From contig NZ_AMRJ01000020.1 in NCBI RefSeq assembly GCF_000300995.1, positions 1 through 64,000 on the forward strand: a stretch of 64,000 bases of DNA, read 5' to 3'. Below are positions 1 to 8,256 of the stretch, piece by piece. Position numbers and translations under genes: made by a program. The notes under the pieces were generated by a model. That model was not told where the DNA came from, did no database searches, and saw only the letters and a program-made list of their open reading frames with translations. Each line of letters begins with the position of its first letter. Positions within the stretch are counted from its first letter, which is position 1. The stretch comes from Alcanivorax hongdengensis A-11-3 (GTDB lineage: Bacteria > Pseudomonadota > Gammaproteobacteria > Pseudomonadales > Alcanivoracaceae).

Positions 1-381
1 CCCCGTCATACTGAGCTGATCCTGTTCTACTGTTGGCTGTAATCTGTGTCCCAGCCTCTAGCAATATATTCCCAACAAAGGGAACAGCAGAGTTAACACT
101 TATAATGCCTGACGTGATATGCGTCAGTCCGGTGTAAGTCTGTGCGCTATACAGCAAAATGCTACCCACATTCCAAGTAACGCTGCCGCTACCACTGATC
201 CTCCCCGCTTATTCAGCATAATGCTATCCACATTCCAGGTAACGCTGCCGCTACCACTGATCCTCCCCGCGTAATCACCAGAACTGGAATCGTCAATCAA
301 CACATGTCCGTCGTTAAGAATATTGCCTCCCAGGTTAGAGGCGTTTCCCCGCAGCGTGCCTTCCCGCACCCACCAGTCCTG
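1..381. repeat. Direct repeat copy 1 inside the adhesin gene
   Basis: Positions 1-146 and 209-381 match 1560-1705 and 1706-1878 almost base for base (for example, both contain cagcctctagcaatatattc). The offset changes only where the extra 62-bp block at 147-208 is inserted. The copy is cut by the window edge and may extend further left. It encodes the same passenger repeat as copy 2. Confidence 0.9.
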
Positions 382-3183
382 GGCCTGAGACAATCCGCCG
401 GACAGCGCCAGCGTCCCTTCACCGGTTTTAACCAACCCATTCGTCGCAGTAATGTCATTCTCAATCGTCGCCACATAACTGCTGCTGGCCGCGCTACCAT
501 CGCCCACGCGGATTTCCCCTTCCGTACCGGTCAGGTTCAGGGCATCGCCGCTGAGAACATAGCCATCGCTGGCGAACTGGATGCCTTGTGCTTCCACCGC
601 GCCATCCGCATCCGACACCGTGACGGTACCGGCATCGCCGGCGAAGATGGCAAAGCCAGGAGAGGGAATCATGGGGCCGGTGATGGAGCCGGTGGCGTCG
701 GTCCAGACGTGATTCGTCGCCGTCCAGGTGCCGTCGCCACCGCCCTGGGTGGTGCCGCTGGCCAGGCCGTTGGCGTTCCAGAAATTCAGCGTGGTGCCAA
801 CGGTATTGATCAAGTTGATCTGCTTGTCGCCGGCCAGATATTGCAGGGCGTAGGCGGGATCCGGGTTCGCCAGTTGCAGGCCACCGTTGCTTTCGGAAAG
901 GGTGCCGGTGTAATCGAAAAGACGATACAGGCCCGGCCCGAAGCCACCGGTATCGTTGATGGTCAGCGTCGAACCATTGATGGCCAGATCGCCATTGACG
1001 GAGACACTGTCGCTGGAACCCGGCGTCACGAAATCACCGCTTGGCGCACCGAACCCGAAATCCAGCAGGCTGCCCTGTTCCAGGGTCAGGTTGCCGTTGA
1101 TGGTCAGTGCACCCAGACCATCCCCCGGTGCCAGGGTGCCGCCGGACAGCACCGTGGTGCCGCCCAGTGAACCACTGCCGCCCAGCAGGCCGCCATCGTT
1201 CACGGTAAAGGCCACACCATTCATGGCCCCGTTCACAAACATGCCGCCGGCATTCACCGTGGCATTGCCCGTCATGGAGTGATCGGCGGAGAGAATATAA
1301 TTGCCGGCACCGTTCTTGATCAGGTTGCCCGCGCCGGAAATAACGCCGTCGTAGAAATAGTCATTGCCGCGATTGATTTCCAGGGTGCCGGGAGTGCCAC
1401 CAAAATACACATCCGCCACGATGGTTCCAGTGTTTCCTCCCGTTCCCAGAGTCAGTGTCGCTGCGTTATTGATTCTGGTCAGACCTGTAAAACCGGTGTG
1501 GTCTGCCGTCCAGACCACATTCCCTCCGTTAATGAAATAAAGCCCATCTCCCGAAATTACCCCGTCATATTGAGCTGATCCTGTTCTACTGTTGGCTGTA
1601 ATCTGTGTCCCAGCCTCTAGCAATATATTCCCAACAAAGGGAACAGCAGAGTTAACACTTATAATGCCTGACGTGATATGCGTCAGTCCGGTGTAAGTCT
1701 GTGCGTTATTCAGCATAATGCTATCCACATTCCAGGTAACGCTGCCGCTACCACTGATCCTCCCCGCGTAATCACCAGAACTGGAATCGTCAATCAACAC
1801 ATGTCCGTCGTTAAGAATATTGCCACCCAGGTTAGAGGCGTTTCCCTGCAGCGTGCCTTCCCGCACCCACCAGTCCTGCGCCCCTGAGCCCGTCAACGTC
1901 CAGGTTCTGGTACCGGTTTTTTCAAAACCTTCAAAACCCTGAAAGGTGCTTCCCACAGCATTCGTAAAAAAGCTACCGTCAACATCGCCACCCAACGCCA
2001 GTACGTCATTGTTGCCATTGGCCAGCACATTGCCGCCCAGGCTGTAGCCACTTTCCAGGGTCAGGCGGTTGTCGCCACTGGCAAAGAGGATGGCGGTGGG
2101 CTGGTTGGCGCCGGGGTTCACGGTGCCGGCCAGGGTCACGTCCAGATTGGCACCGTGGATGCCGTAGCCGCCAATACCATCGGTGCCCGCCGTGCCACCA
2201 CTACCGCCCGAGCCACCGTCGCCGCCTGCCACTAGCGCGCCGGCACTAATGATGATTTCAGCACCTGCATCTGTCTGGATACCTGCCCCACCATCACCAC
2301 CATCGCCGCCGATGCCTTCTGCACCAGCCGCTCCGCCATTGCCACCATTGCCACCGTGGAACTCCGCACCGCTGAACAGGGTGAAGCGGTCCCCCGGGGA
2401 GGTAATAAGCAGTCCCGGGCCACCATTGCCCCCCGCACCACCATTACCGTAGAAGTAATCGGAAGAGCCACCCGCACCGCCATCGCCACCCGAGGTAGAA
2501 AACGTGAAGTAATAATCTCCCGGTGCCAGCATAGAGCCTGCGCCGCCATCCCCCCCATCACCACCATGACTGAAGGGGCGCGACGCATCCCCCAGGGTGC
2601 CCGGCAGGTTCACGAAATGAATCCCCGTGGCCGAAATCGGCGTGCCCGTGATATTGGCAATCTGCAGATCCAGGAAGTTCTGCGCGCCCTCGATGATCAG
2701 CTGGTCACCACCGGAGCCGCTGTCAGTCACACTGGCGCTCATCTCGAACGGGCTGATGATCTGGTCAATGGTCGCTGCCAAATCAATCAACCTGTCGCCA
2801 GTATTGATGGTGACAGTGGTCGCAACACCATCCACAGTGACGCGGATCTGGTCACCATTATTGATGCCAGCCACGGCAGTCAGATCAGTTCTGTCCGCGT
2901 CAATACCGGTTGTGGTCGACGCTTCATAGGCAGGAGCGTGCGAGTAAACCAGACTGGCACCATCGCCACCGTTGCCCCCATCATCAAACGCCCCACCGTC
3001 ACCGCCATCGTGCCCCTGCCCCCCGGTAACACCGTCATGCCCCGTGCCATCGGCACCATCGACCGCCGCGCTTGCCACCCCCGGCAACAACAAGAACGCC
3101 AGCGCCGCCCCGAAGGCACACAGTATTTCTGCGCGAACAGCGTGAGACTCGCCACCATGGTGACGTCGAATAAAAAAAGACAT
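124..3183 (-). CDS. Autotransporter-like surface protein, Gly-rich with passenger repeats, frameshifted at its C-terminal side
   Basis: Predicted secreted adhesin-type protein. Residues 1 to about 39 form a long signal peptide ending in VASA. About residues 40-350 are rich in Gly and Asp (GGDGGDGG-type runs), followed by beta-strand passenger repeats of the PATR kind (GVISGAGNLIKNG, NGLVKTGEGTLALSGG). No C-terminal beta-barrel is present in the window, so the secretion class is inferred from the repeats. The last roughly 28 residues (KRGGSVVAAALLG onward) are out of frame because of the 62-bp duplication at 147-270; without it the ORF would continue past coordinate 1. It could be a decayed gene, an on/off variant or an assembly artefact of a repetitive gene. 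A divergent AraC gene lies 148 bp upstream and may regulate it. Confidence 0.75.
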   Translation of the reverse strand: MSFFIRRHHGGESHAVRAEILCAFGAALAFLLLPGVASAAVDGADGTGHDGVTGGQGHDGGDGGAFDDGGNGGDGASLVYSHAPAYEASTTTGIDADRTDLTAVAGINNGDQIRVTVDGVATTVTINTGDRLIDLAATIDQIISPFEMSASVTDSGSGGDQLIIEGAQNFLDLQIANITGTPISATGIHFVNLPGTLGDASRPFSHGGDGGDGGAGSMLAPGDYYFTFSTSGGDGGAGGSSDYFYGNGGAGGNGGPGLLITSPGDRFTLFSGAEFHGGNGGNGGAAGAEGIGGDGGDGGAGIQTDAGAEIIISAGALVAGGDGGSGGSGGTAGTDGIGGYGIHGANLDVTLAGTVNPGANQPTAILFASGDNRLTLESGYSLGGNVLANGNNDVLALGGDVDGSFFTNAVGSTFQGFEGFEKTGTRTWTLTGSGAQDWWVREGTLQGNASNLGGNILNDGHVLIDDSSSGDYAGRISGSGSVTWNVDSIMLNNAQTYTGLTHITSGIISVNSAVPFVGNILLEAGTQITANSRTGSAQYDGVISGDGLYFINGGNVVWTADHTGFTGLTRINNAATLTLGTGGNTGTIVADVYFGGTPGTLEINRGNDYFYDGVISGAGNLIKNGAGNYILSADHSMTGNATVNAGGMFVNGAMNGVAFTVNDGGLLGGSGSLGGTTVLSGGTLAPGDGLGALTINGNLTLEQGSLLDFGFGAPSGDFVTPGSSDSVSVNGDLAINGSTLTINDTGGFGPGLYRLFDYTGTLSESNGGLQLANPDPAYALQYLAGDKQINLINTVGTTLNFWNANGLASGTTQGGGDGTWTATNHVWTDATGSITGPMIPSPGFAIFAGDAGTVTVSDADGAVEAQGIQFASDGYVLSGDALNLTGTEGEIRVGDGSAASSSYVATIENDITATNGLVKTGEGTLALSGGLSQAQDWWVREGTLRGNASNLGGNILNDGHVLIDDSSSGDYAGRISGSGSVTWNVDSIMLNKRGGSVVAAALLGMWVAFCCIAHRLTPD
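147..270. repeat. 62-bp tandem duplication causing a frameshift
   Basis: 147-208 and 209-270 are two 62-bp units in tandem with five mismatches, all in the first half of the unit. The sister repeat at 1706-1767 has only one unit. Sixty-two is not a multiple of three, so the extra unit moves the minus-strand reading frame, which ends at a stop at 124-126. Removing one unit would rejoin the frame used in the sister repeat and carry it out of the left window edge. Confidence 0.85.
1560..1878. repeat. Direct repeat copy 2 inside the adhesin gene
   Basis: Near-identical to 1-381 once the 62-bp duplication there is removed. It encodes a passenger repeat containing QDWWVREGTL and later SIMLNNAQTYTGLT on the minus strand. 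Similarity ends at cagtcctg on both sides. Identity this high between coding repeats suggests recent duplication or gene conversion. Confidence 0.9.
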
Positions 3184-3238
3184 GACCTACCCCGACATGA
3201 TTTTTTTGTTTCTGCGCTGTAGGGTAGAGAGCGGCTTG

Positions 3239-3258
3239 AGTGAGAACCACTTCTCACT
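3239..3258. promoter_or_regulatory. Perfect inverted repeat in the adhesin/AraC intergenic region
   Basis: AGTGAGAA-ccac-TTCTCACT is a perfect 8-bp inverted repeat with a 4-nt spacer, lying between two divergent genes. It is a plausible operator; the protein that binds it is not evident from sequence. Confidence 0.5.
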
Positions 3259-3262
3259 TATG

Positions 3263-3294
3263 TCATTTTCCGGGTTTTTATCATTTTTCCGGGG
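3263..3294. promoter_or_regulatory. Direct repeats, possible AraC half-sites
   Basis: TCATTTTCCGGG at 3263 and TCATTTTTCCGGGG at 3281 are direct repeats whose CCGGG parts lie 19 bp apart. They are close to two helical turns apart and just upstream of an AraC-family gene. AraC proteins commonly bind such direct repeats; the assignment is an inference. Confidence 0.4.
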
Positions 3295-3331
3295 CGTTCA
3301 TTCTTTTTGATGATCTCAGGCCATTTTCATT

Positions 3332-4291
3332 ATGGATAATCACGACAACAACGAGACACCATCCCGCCTGGTGGTAGCCCATATGAATGGTGGCCAGGCC
3401 ATTGATCTGCCCGGCATCCGCGGGCGCATGGAACGGCTGGAGTTTGCCAGTGGCATGGTGCTCTATCGCATGGAATACGAAGCCCTGGATGACTGCCATG
3501 TGCAGGTGCAGAACAGTTTCAGTGAACCCTGGATCGGCTCCGCCATGCACCTGCAGGGCCATTCGGAATTGAGCCACCCCAATGGCAATACCTTCAGCCT
3601 GACCAGCGACTCTGCCTTGCTGATGCGCGTGGACCCTTCGGGCAGTCGCTTTAGGTTATTCAAGGGGCAACTGATTCGCCATGTGGGCGTAGCGTCAACC
3701 CTTTCCCCCTTGCTGGAACGATTTGATGGTGAGCTTCCGGAAAAATTATCGCTTTTTCGCGATAAAAAATTTGGCGACATCCAGATCGGCCAGTCGTTTT
3801 CCCCCAGCAGCCGCTTGCGGCAGCTGGGCGGCAACCTGTTTGATCACAACGCCCGCGGCACTGCCCGAAAGCTGAAACTGGAAGGTATCGCCAATCTGTT
3901 TCTGGCAGAAATCATCGAGCTTTTCTGTGATGATGACTTTAATGAAGATCGCATTATTGTCTGGGAAAAGCAGGCATTGACGGATATCACTTTACACATT
4001 GAAAACCACTTGGGCGGCGACCTTTCCATTGCCCGCCTGGCCAATCAGGCTGGCATGACGGAAAATCGACTGGATCAACTTTTCCGGCAGAAGTTTCACC
4101 TCAGTTGTGCCGAGTACGTGCGCAATGAACGAATGGCTGCCGCCAATCGCTGGCTGGAAAAAGGCGAATTGTCCGTGAAGGAAGTGAGCGAAAAAACCGG
4201 CTACCGCCATGTCAGCAACTTCTCCCGCGCCTACCGCGCCCGCTTCGGCGAAACCCCGGCCAGAACCCTGCGCCGCGCCAGCAACGGTTAA
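3332..4291 (+). CDS. AraC-family transcriptional regulator
   Basis: A 319-residue regulator. About residues 1-210 form an uncharacterised sensing region. About 220-315 form the double helix-turn-helix AraC domain: first helix pair around LSIARLANQAGMTENRLDQLFR, second around LSVKEVSEKTGYRHVSNFSRAYRARFGETP, with the family signature GYxxxSNFSRAYRxxFG. Size and layout resemble siderophore-type AraC regulators (PchR-like), but no iron genes adjoin it. It is transcribed divergently from the surface-protein gene with a palindrome and direct repeats between them, so control of that gene is plausible but inferred. Confidence 0.88.
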   Translation: MDNHDNNETPSRLVVAHMNGGQAIDLPGIRGRMERLEFASGMVLYRMEYEALDDCHVQVQNSFSEPWIGSAMHLQGHSELSHPNGNTFSLTSDSALLMRVDPSGSRFRLFKGQLIRHVGVASTLSPLLERFDGELPEKLSLFRDKKFGDIQIGQSFSPSSRLRQLGGNLFDHNARGTARKLKLEGIANLFLAEIIELFCDDDFNEDRIIVWEKQALTDITLHIENHLGGDLSIARLANQAGMTENRLDQLFRQKFHLSCAEYVRNERMAAANRWLEKGELSVKEVSEKTGYRHVSNFSRAYRARFGETPARTLRRASNG

Positions 4292-4390
4292 GGATCCTCT
4301 GACAAACCCCTTGCATGCTCAGGAGCCAGGCGAGCTGGGCTTCTACAAAAGGCATCTGATTCACGTTATGTCCGTTGAGCACAGAAACAC

Positions 4391-4419
4391 AAAAAAGCCC
4401 CGCGAATGCGAGGCTCTTT
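4391..4419 (-). terminator. Rho-independent terminator of the acyl-CoA dehydrogenase operon
   Basis: On the minus strand, agcctcgc-attc-gcggggct forms a stem followed by a run of six T. It lies about 50 bp past the stop of the minus-strand acyl-CoA dehydrogenase. Confidence 0.8.
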
Positions 4420-4468
4420 GTTGTGCATGCTGCTTGTGCGTGAAGCGTGTTGCAGCTGAGGAGCAGCC

Positions 4469-5668
4469 TTACACGCCCCACTTGAAGAAGTCGCGCTTCT
4501 CCTTGAGATAAAAACGCGACAGCACCATCTTGTGCACTTCGCTGGCGCCGTCCACCAGCCGCGCCTGGCGGGCGTAGCGGTAGATCCATTCGAGCAGGGT
4601 ATCCTTGGAGTAACCGCGGGCACCACACAACTGGATGGCAGTATCCGCCGCCTTGTGCAGGGTGTCGGCCACGTGGATCTTGGCCATGGAGATTTCCTTC
4701 TTGGCGAAGTCCCCCTGATCCAGCTTCCAGGCCGCCTGCATGGTCAGCAGGCGGCCTACTTCAATGTCCTTGGCCACGTCACCCAACATCCATTGCACGC
4801 CTTCGTGCTCGGCCAGGGTGGTACCGAAGCTCATGCGGTTTTCCACGTAACCGGCGGCTTCTTCCATGCAACGTTTGGCCAGGCCCAGCCAACGCATGCA
4901 GTGGGTCAGGCGGGCGGTACCGAGACGAATCTGGGTGACCTTGAGGCCATCGCCCACGTTGAGCAGGCGGTTCTCGTCGGGAATCACCAGACCATCGAAT
5001 TTCAGCTCACAGTGACCACCGTGCTCTTCCGGGCCCATGATGGGAATGCGGCGCACCACTTCCCAGCCGGGCTGGTCGGCATCGAAAAGAAAAGCGGTCA
5101 GGCCCTTGCGCGGATCATCACTGGTCTTGGCGATGAGGATAAAGGTCTGTGCGCCTTCGGCGCCGGTGATAAACCACTTGCGACCCTTGATGATCCAGTT
5201 GTCACCGTCCTGGGTGGCGGTGGTATAGGTCAGCGACGGGTCGGAACCGCAGCCGCCATCGGGTTCGGTCATGGCAAAGGCGGAACGCACCTTGCCGTCG
5301 ATCAGCGGCTGCAACCAGCGCGCTTTCTGCTCGTCATTGAGCACCTTGTTGAGCATGATCATGGTGCCGTCATCCGGCGGCGCGCAGTTGAAAACCACCG
5401 GGCCGAACGGGCTGCGGGCCGCTTCTTCGTAGAGCACGGCCATGCCGGCCACGCCCACATCCAGACCGCCGCGCTCTTTCGGTAGCTGGAAACCCCACAA
5501 CCCCTGTGCACGGGCTTTTTCGCGCAACCCATCGACCACGCTTTCCTTGAAGTTTTCGTGGGCGTCGTAGTTGGCCCTGTCGTTTTCCAGCGGCATGATT
5601 TGCGCCTCCACAAAGGCCGCCACACGCTGGCGCAGGTCTTCCAGTTCCGGGCTCAGGGAAAAATCCAT
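4469..5668 (-). CDS. Acyl-CoA dehydrogenase family protein
   Basis: A 399-residue flavoenzyme of the acyl-CoA dehydrogenase fold, expected to oxidise an acyl-CoA to the enoyl-CoA in beta-oxidation. The N-terminal helical domain is followed by the FAD/substrate motif AFAMTEPDGGCGSDPS and the C-terminal helical domain with QLCGARGYSKDTLLEWIYRYAR. In place of the usual catalytic Glu context the C-terminal part reads LLEWIYRYARQARLVDGASEVH, typical of the ACAD10/11-like or long-chain branch. I chose the Met at 5668 because GAGGACAGATC precedes it; an upstream in-frame Met at 5734 has no good ribosome site. It lies 19 bp after an SDR gene, and the pair probably forms one operon. Confidence 0.9.
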   Translation of the reverse strand: MDFSLSPELEDLRQRVAAFVEAQIMPLENDRANYDAHENFKESVVDGLREKARAQGLWGFQLPKERGGLDVGVAGMAVLYEEAARSPFGPVVFNCAPPDDGTMIMLNKVLNDEQKARWLQPLIDGKVRSAFAMTEPDGGCGSDPSLTYTTATQDGDNWIIKGRKWFITGAEGAQTFILIAKTSDDPRKGLTAFLFDADQPGWEVVRRIPIMGPEEHGGHCELKFDGLVIPDENRLLNVGDGLKVTQIRLGTARLTHCMRWLGLAKRCMEEAAGYVENRMSFGTTLAEHEGVQWMLGDVAKDIEVGRLLTMQAAWKLDQGDFAKKEISMAKIHVADTLHKAADTAIQLCGARGYSKDTLLEWIYRYARQARLVDGASEVHKMVLSRFYLKEKRDFFKWGV

Positions 5669-5687
5669 GATCTGTCCTCGGTAAAGA

Positions 5688-6443
5688 TTAGAGAGTATTG
5701 CAAAGGTGGGCGCCGTCCACGGCGATGATGGCACCGCTCATGTAGGACGAGGCGTCGGAGGCCAGCAGCAGCAACGGGCCGACCAGTTCATCAATCTGGC
5801 CCAGACGGCGATAAGGGATGCGCTTGAGCATTTTTTCCGCCTGCGGGCTGCTGAAGAAATCGCGGTTGATGTCGGTCTCCACATAACCGGGGCAGATGGC
5901 GTTGCAGCGAATCTGGTAGCGGGCGCAATCCAGCGCCAGGGATTTGGTCAGCTGCACCACGGCGGCCTTGGATGCGGTATAAGGGGCAACACGGCCGCCA
6001 ACGCGCAGACCGAGGATGGATGCAATGTTCACCAGGCTGCCCGGGCGCTCATCGCGCTTCCACTGCTGAATGGCGAACTTGGAGACCGCCCACACCCCTT
6101 TCAGGTTGGTGTCGACAACCCGGTCCCAGTCTTCTTCGCTGAGGTTTTCGGTGGGGCCTTCATGGGACACCCCGGCGTTGTTGACCACCACGTCCAGCGC
6201 CGGCATCTGCTCAAAGGCCGCTTCCACACTGGCATGGTCGCTTACGTCCATGGGCACGACAGTGGCCTCGCGGCCCAGGTCACGGACGGCGTTGGCGGTA
6301 TCTTCCAGCTTCTCCACCCGGCGGGCGGCCAGCACCAGGTCAGCACCTTCCCGGGCCAGTGCCCTGGCGAAATGGGCACCGAAGCCACTGGAGGCGCCGG
6401 TAATCAGGATACGTTTACCGGCCACGCTGAATCGTTGTGTCAT
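5688..6443 (-). CDS. Short-chain dehydrogenase/reductase
   Basis: A 251-residue classical SDR. The NAD(P) motif TGASSGFG is near residue 15, NNAG near 89, the catalytic Ser lies in NIASILG, and YTASK supplies the catalytic Tyr and Lys. It likely acts as a 3-hydroxyacyl or alcohol dehydrogenase; the substrate cannot be read from sequence. The acyl-CoA dehydrogenase gene follows 19 bp downstream, suggesting joint fatty acyl metabolism. Confidence 0.9.
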   Translation of the reverse strand: MTQRFSVAGKRILITGASSGFGAHFARALAREGADLVLAARRVEKLEDTANAVRDLGREATVVPMDVSDHASVEAAFEQMPALDVVVNNAGVSHEGPTENLSEEDWDRVVDTNLKGVWAVSKFAIQQWKRDERPGSLVNIASILGLRVGGRVAPYTASKAAVVQLTKSLALDCARYQIRCNAICPGYVETDINRDFFSSPQAEKMLKRIPYRRLGQIDELVGPLLLLASDASSYMSGAIIAVDGAHLCNTL

Positions 6444-6508
6444 AAGGCTCTCCTTCTCGATGGGGAGAACCTACCCAGCAGACCCGCCGCCGACAAGGAC
6501 CAAAACGC

Positions 6509-6997
6509 TCAGCGCCGCGATGCCAATAGCAAGGACAGGGCCACTCGGGTATCCGGGGTGGCATTCTCCAGGGCCAGGGCCTGGCGGGCCGGCAACCAGT
6601 CCACCGCCACCACTTCGTCACTGAGCGACACCGCCCGGGGGCAGACGGTGACCCGGGCCAGGGCGCCCCAGACCCGGTGATGGGGGTTGGCGAACCAGAA
6701 CCACTGCCAGCGCCGGAAGTGGCGCTGCACGCCCAGCTCCTCGAACAGTTCCCGGCTCAGGTTGGCGGCCGGGCTTTCATCCGGTCGCATCACGCCGCCG
6801 GCGGCCAGGTCCCAGCCACCGGGGTAGAAGTGCTTGTCATCCGCCCGTTTCTGCACACACACCCGACCCGCCAGATCCTGCACCACCACGTAGGAAGCGC
6901 GATGGATCAGGCGCTGGCGCTGCATGCGGCCACGCTGGCAACTGCCACGGGGATGGTTGTGGCGGGAGACCAGCAGCACGGGTTCGTGATTGCTCAT
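6509..6997 (-). CDS. Nudix hydrolase, YfcD-like
   Basis: A 162-residue protein with a complete Nudix box: GGVMRPDESPAANLSRELFE plus ELGV fits GX5EX7REUXEEXGU, with the metal-binding REXXEE intact. The flanks (QKRADDKHFYPGGWDLAAGGV) match the branch that includes IPP isomerase-like and YfcD-type hydrolases. It would hydrolyse a nucleoside diphosphate-linked substrate that cannot be specified here. It sits 65 bp upstream of the SDR gene on the same strand. Confidence 0.88.
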   Translation of the reverse strand: MSNHEPVLLVSRHNHPRGSCQRGRMQRQRLIHRASYVVVQDLAGRVCVQKRADDKHFYPGGWDLAAGGVMRPDESPAANLSRELFEELGVQRHFRRWQWFWFANPHHRVWGALARVTVCPRAVSLSDEVVAVDWLPARQALALENATPDTRVALSLLLASRR

Positions 6998-7096
6998 GGG
7001 CGATTGTTTTTGGCTGACGCGGACAGGAACACTATCGTCACGGGCCGGGGATTGCTACAGGGAAAAGACGACGATCCCGCCTGGAGGAATACGGAT

Positions 7097-8125
7097 TTAC
7101 GGCTGGAAGTGGCTGGGCGGATGCCCGGTCCACTTGCGGAAGGCACGGGCAAAGTTGCTGGGGTCAGCATAGCCGAGCTTGTTGGCCACCTGTTGCACGG
7201 TGATATTGGCCTGCAGATAACGCATGGCCTTGGCCATGCGCACTTCTTCCAGCAGTGAGCGGTAACTTACACCCAGCGCATTGAGATAGCGGCGCAGGGT
7301 TCGTGAGGTCACATGGAAGCTGCCGGCAAGCTGTTCCAGGCTGGGCAGCATGCCCTCCGCCTGCATCAGCCGAGCCCGCACGCGGCTGGCCCAGTCCTGA
7401 TCCGCTTCCAGCTTCTGCAGTTCTTCTTCGCACTTCTGGGCGGCCATCTGCCGGGAGGCGCGGTCAGCCAGGGTGAAAGGCTCATCAAGCAACGACGCGG
7501 GCAGGCGCAGGGCCGCCACCTCGGCATTGAACTGCACCGGCATATCCAGCAGCGCGCGGTAGCGCTCGGCATAGTGCGGCGCCGGATAGGGCAGCTCCAG
7601 GGTGGCGTCGCGGAAGCGATCGCCGAGCAGGTAGCGAATGCCGCCCACCAGGGCAGCGGTGACCACTTCCAGGTAGGTTTCCCGGATCGGCCCCAGCGGC
7701 ATGCTTTCCGCCAGGCAGAAGCGCACCCACTGGCTGCCCGGCTCAAGGCGCGGAATGCAAAGGCGGGTACGGGTGCGGAAGTAGCGCTCCAGCAGCCGCA
7801 GGGCATCGCCCAGGTTGTCACTGCTGATGGCCGCATAGCCCAGCAGGCCGTGGGCGGTGAGCGTCAGCTGCTGACCGAGAAGCAGGCCCAGGGCCGGGTC
7901 GCCGGTCATTTCCCGGGCACCCAGCATGACCCGGCTGAATTGCTCGAAACGCAATGCCGGTTCCTGGTTGTACACCTCGTCTTCGCTCAACCCCACCTGA
8001 TCCAGCAGGCGCTGGGTATCCACGCCCACGTCACCGATCAGCTCCAGCAAATTACGCACGTAATTCACGGAGACCGGGGAACGGGCCGGGCCGGGGTCAA
8101 GCTGCACAAAACGATCTCGGGTCAT
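7097..8125 (-). CDS. AraC-family regulator with an Arabinose_bd-type N-terminus
   Basis: A 342-residue protein of the OruR/ArgR-like AraC class. The N-terminal ligand-binding domain (about residues 20-210) starts with SVNYVRNLLELIGDVGVD. The C-terminal helix-turn-helix domain contains LEQLAGSFHVTSRTLRRYL and the signature NKLGYADPSNFARAFRKWTG. It is divergent from a fatty acid desaturase gene 131 bp away. By analogy with this class it probably responds to a lipid or small-acid ligand and controls that gene; this is an inference. Confidence 0.9.
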   Translation of the reverse strand: MTRDRFVQLDPGPARSPVSVNYVRNLLELIGDVGVDTQRLLDQVGLSEDEVYNQEPALRFEQFSRVMLGAREMTGDPALGLLLGQQLTLTAHGLLGYAAISSDNLGDALRLLERYFRTRTRLCIPRLEPGSQWVRFCLAESMPLGPIRETYLEVVTAALVGGIRYLLGDRFRDATLELPYPAPHYAERYRALLDMPVQFNAEVAALRLPASLLDEPFTLADRASRQMAAQKCEEELQKLEADQDWASRVRARLMQAEGMLPSLEQLAGSFHVTSRTLRRYLNALGVSYRSLLEEVRMAKAMRYLQANITVQQVANKLGYADPSNFARAFRKWTGHPPSHFQP

Positions 8126-8151
8126 GATGCTAGCATACGACAGTTTGCCCC

Positions 8152-8168
8152 CTGTCCGAAAATGACAG
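8152..8168. promoter_or_regulatory. Inverted repeat CTGTC-N7-GACAG between AraC and desaturase
   Basis: CTGTCcgaaaatGACAG lies in the 131-bp divergent intergenic region. A further GACAG-like half (cgacag, near 8138) is just upstream. It is a possible regulator binding site. Confidence 0.35.
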
Positions 8169-8256
8169 ATCGCTGACCGGCTCGGCTCTTCGCCACCGCC
8201 ACGGACCTGCCCACAATGGCGCCACTCAAAAACCCCCTCAGGAGAGGTTAGCCATC

